This document shows positions 63,136-64,000 of a DNA stretch of 64,000 nucleotides, piece after piece; the stretch's first letter is position 1; the number at the start of each line of letters is the position of its first letter. Both the position numbers and the translations under genes were made by a program. This stretch comes from Stieleria sp. JC731. Lineage in GTDB: Bacteria; Planctomycetota; Planctomycetia; Pirellulales; Pirellulaceae. The stretch lies in NCBI RefSeq assembly GCF_020966635.1, contig NZ_JAJKFQ010000001.1:868001-932000 (forward strand), written 5' to 3'. The notes beneath the pieces are model-generated. The model ran no database searches, was not told where the DNA came from, and worked only from the letters and a program-made list of their open reading frames with translations.

Positions 63136-63157
63136 GTATTGTTTGCGGCGGATACCG

Positions 63158-64000
63158 ATGACGAATTCAACGACAAAGCGGATGCTATTTATTAGCTACG
63201 TTTACCCACCGTCAGGTGGAGGCGGGGTGCAACGTAGTGTGAAGTTTGTCCGCTACCTACCTGATTTCGGATGGGCACCGACGGTGCTGACCGCGACGAA
63301 CCCATCTGTCCCGGTTCAAGATCCTGATCTGCTGGACGAACTCGATCCAGGAACCGAGGTGATCAGATCACGCACGTTCGAGCCTTCGTATCACGCGAAG
63401 CAATCTTTGGTCGGCACCGGAAGTCGATCTGGGGGCAAGCTCGGAAAGCTGATTAAAGCTCAGGTTCGTCGTATCGGTATGTCGCTGTTGCAGCCTGATC
63501 CACAGGTTTTGTGGAATACGAGTGCAAAACGTGCGGCCCAAAAAGCATTGGAGAAAAGTTCGTATCAAGCAATCTATGCGACCGGTCCGCCATTTTCTTC
63601 GTTCCTGCTTGCAGCTCAACTAAAGCGTCGAACGGGAATTCCGTTGATTTTGGATTTCCGTGACGAGTGGTTGATCGCCAGTCGCTATCTCGACAACTAT
63701 CAGCACACCGGTATTTCCGATTGGAGGCAGCGTCGTATGTTGCGGCGAGTGCTGCGAGCTGCTGATGCGGTGTTGACAACGACGATGGCAAGTCGAGATG
63801 AGCTAACAGCGAAAGTCAGTGATGCTGGCGGTCACGCAAAGGTTCACTGTATCTACAACGGATATGATTCACGCGACATGCCATCGAGCGAATCGGTTTC
63901 AGCCGACCCGAACCGCATCCGTATCGTCTACACCGGAACACTTTGGAAGTTGACTGACGTCACTCCGATGGTTGAGGCGTTGATCACACTGAACCAAACG
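63158..64000 (+). CDS. Glycosyltransferase (GT4 type), truncated by window edge
   Basis: 281 codons are visible, open to the right edge. It starts with ATG 63158 (a second ATG, MLFISYVYPP, follows 8 codons later). SYVYPPSGGGGVQRSVKFVR, YATGPPFSSFLLAA, LILDFRDEWL and VYTGTLWKLTDVTPMVEALI are typical of GT-B enzymes with an N-terminal GT4-like domain. The catalytic C-terminal half is outside the window. It continues the EPS operon. Confidence 0.88.
   Translation, partial: MTNSTTKRMLFISYVYPPSGGGGVQRSVKFVRYLPDFGWAPTVLTATNPSVPVQDPDLLDELDPGTEVIRSRTFEPSYHAKQSLVGTGSRSGGKLGKLIKAQVRRIGMSLLQPDPQVLWNTSAKRAAQKALEKSSYQAIYATGPPFSSFLLAAQLKRRTGIPLILDFRDEWLIASRYLDNYQHTGISDWRQRRMLRRVLRAADAVLTTTMASRDELTAKVSDAGGHAKVHCIYNGYDSRDMPSSESVSADPNRIRIVYTGTLWKLTDVTPMVEALITLNQT

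Overview
This window looks like a planctomycete chromosome, most likely a Rhodopirellula-type member of the Pirellulaceae (inference from gene content). The signs are very large secreted TPR and SHD1-like proteins, a U-type exosortase with PEP-CTERM-like substrates, a secreted sulfatase next to a DUF1080 protein, abundant glycosyltransferases, a type-2 OMP decarboxylase and short palindromic intergenic repeats. By eye the GC content is in the low to mid 50s. No phage, plasmid, insertion sequence or CRISPR array was seen.

Layout. 1-9.3 kb (minus strand): a secretin N-terminus cut by the window edge, preceded by a 2578-residue TPR protein and a SHOCT/DUF4870 membrane protein. 9.5-14.5 kb: housekeeping genes (S4 RNA-binding protein, infC, a Nif3-like protein, then lepA translationally coupled to a ROK sugar kinase). 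14.9-18.3 kb: two GT4 glycosyltransferases and a methyltransferase. 18.7-23.8 kb: a tightly overlapped operon of a small membrane protein, a 741-residue periplasmic/membrane protein, an ABC ATPase and an ABC-2 type permease. 23.9-24.4 kb: an array of long imperfect palindromes (REP-like) between convergent genes. 24.5-27.6 kb (minus): FAH-family enzyme, sulfatase and DUF1080 protein. 27.9-29.7 kb: GT2 and pyrF.

30.0-34.1 kb is an MCE (Mla-like) lipid-transport operon: an MlaE permease, an ABC ATPase homologue that has lost every catalytic motif, an MCE-domain protein and a cysteine-rich TPR lipoprotein. This is the most unusual system in the window. It is followed by tRNA-Pro(GGG) and a strong terminator. 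34.9-42.1 kb holds a PEP-CTERM-like protein, a 1512-residue SHD1-repeat protein and a GT2 enzyme, with several copies of a CACAGAG-type dyad repeat between them. 42.8-47.9 kb (minus) is an exosortase module: a trypsin-like protease with a PEP-CTERM-like tail, an EpsI-like protein, and an exosortase fused to a long TPR domain.

48.3-64 kb (plus) is an exopolysaccharide locus: a small secreted protein, a Wza-like export lipoprotein, a second lipoprotein, an O-antigen ligase/polymerase-like protein, a Wzx-like flippase, then a compact run of overlapping genes (methyltransferase/P-loop fusion, GT2, GT4, GT2, hexapeptide acyltransferase, GT4, CapK-like adenylate-forming enzyme, EEP-family phosphodiesterase/phosphatase, GT4, and a partial GT4 at the right edge). 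The exosortase and EPS modules lie back to back, as is common for PEP-CTERM/exosortase systems, so surface protein sorting and polysaccharide production are probably linked. All functions are read from motifs by eye; no database search was run.
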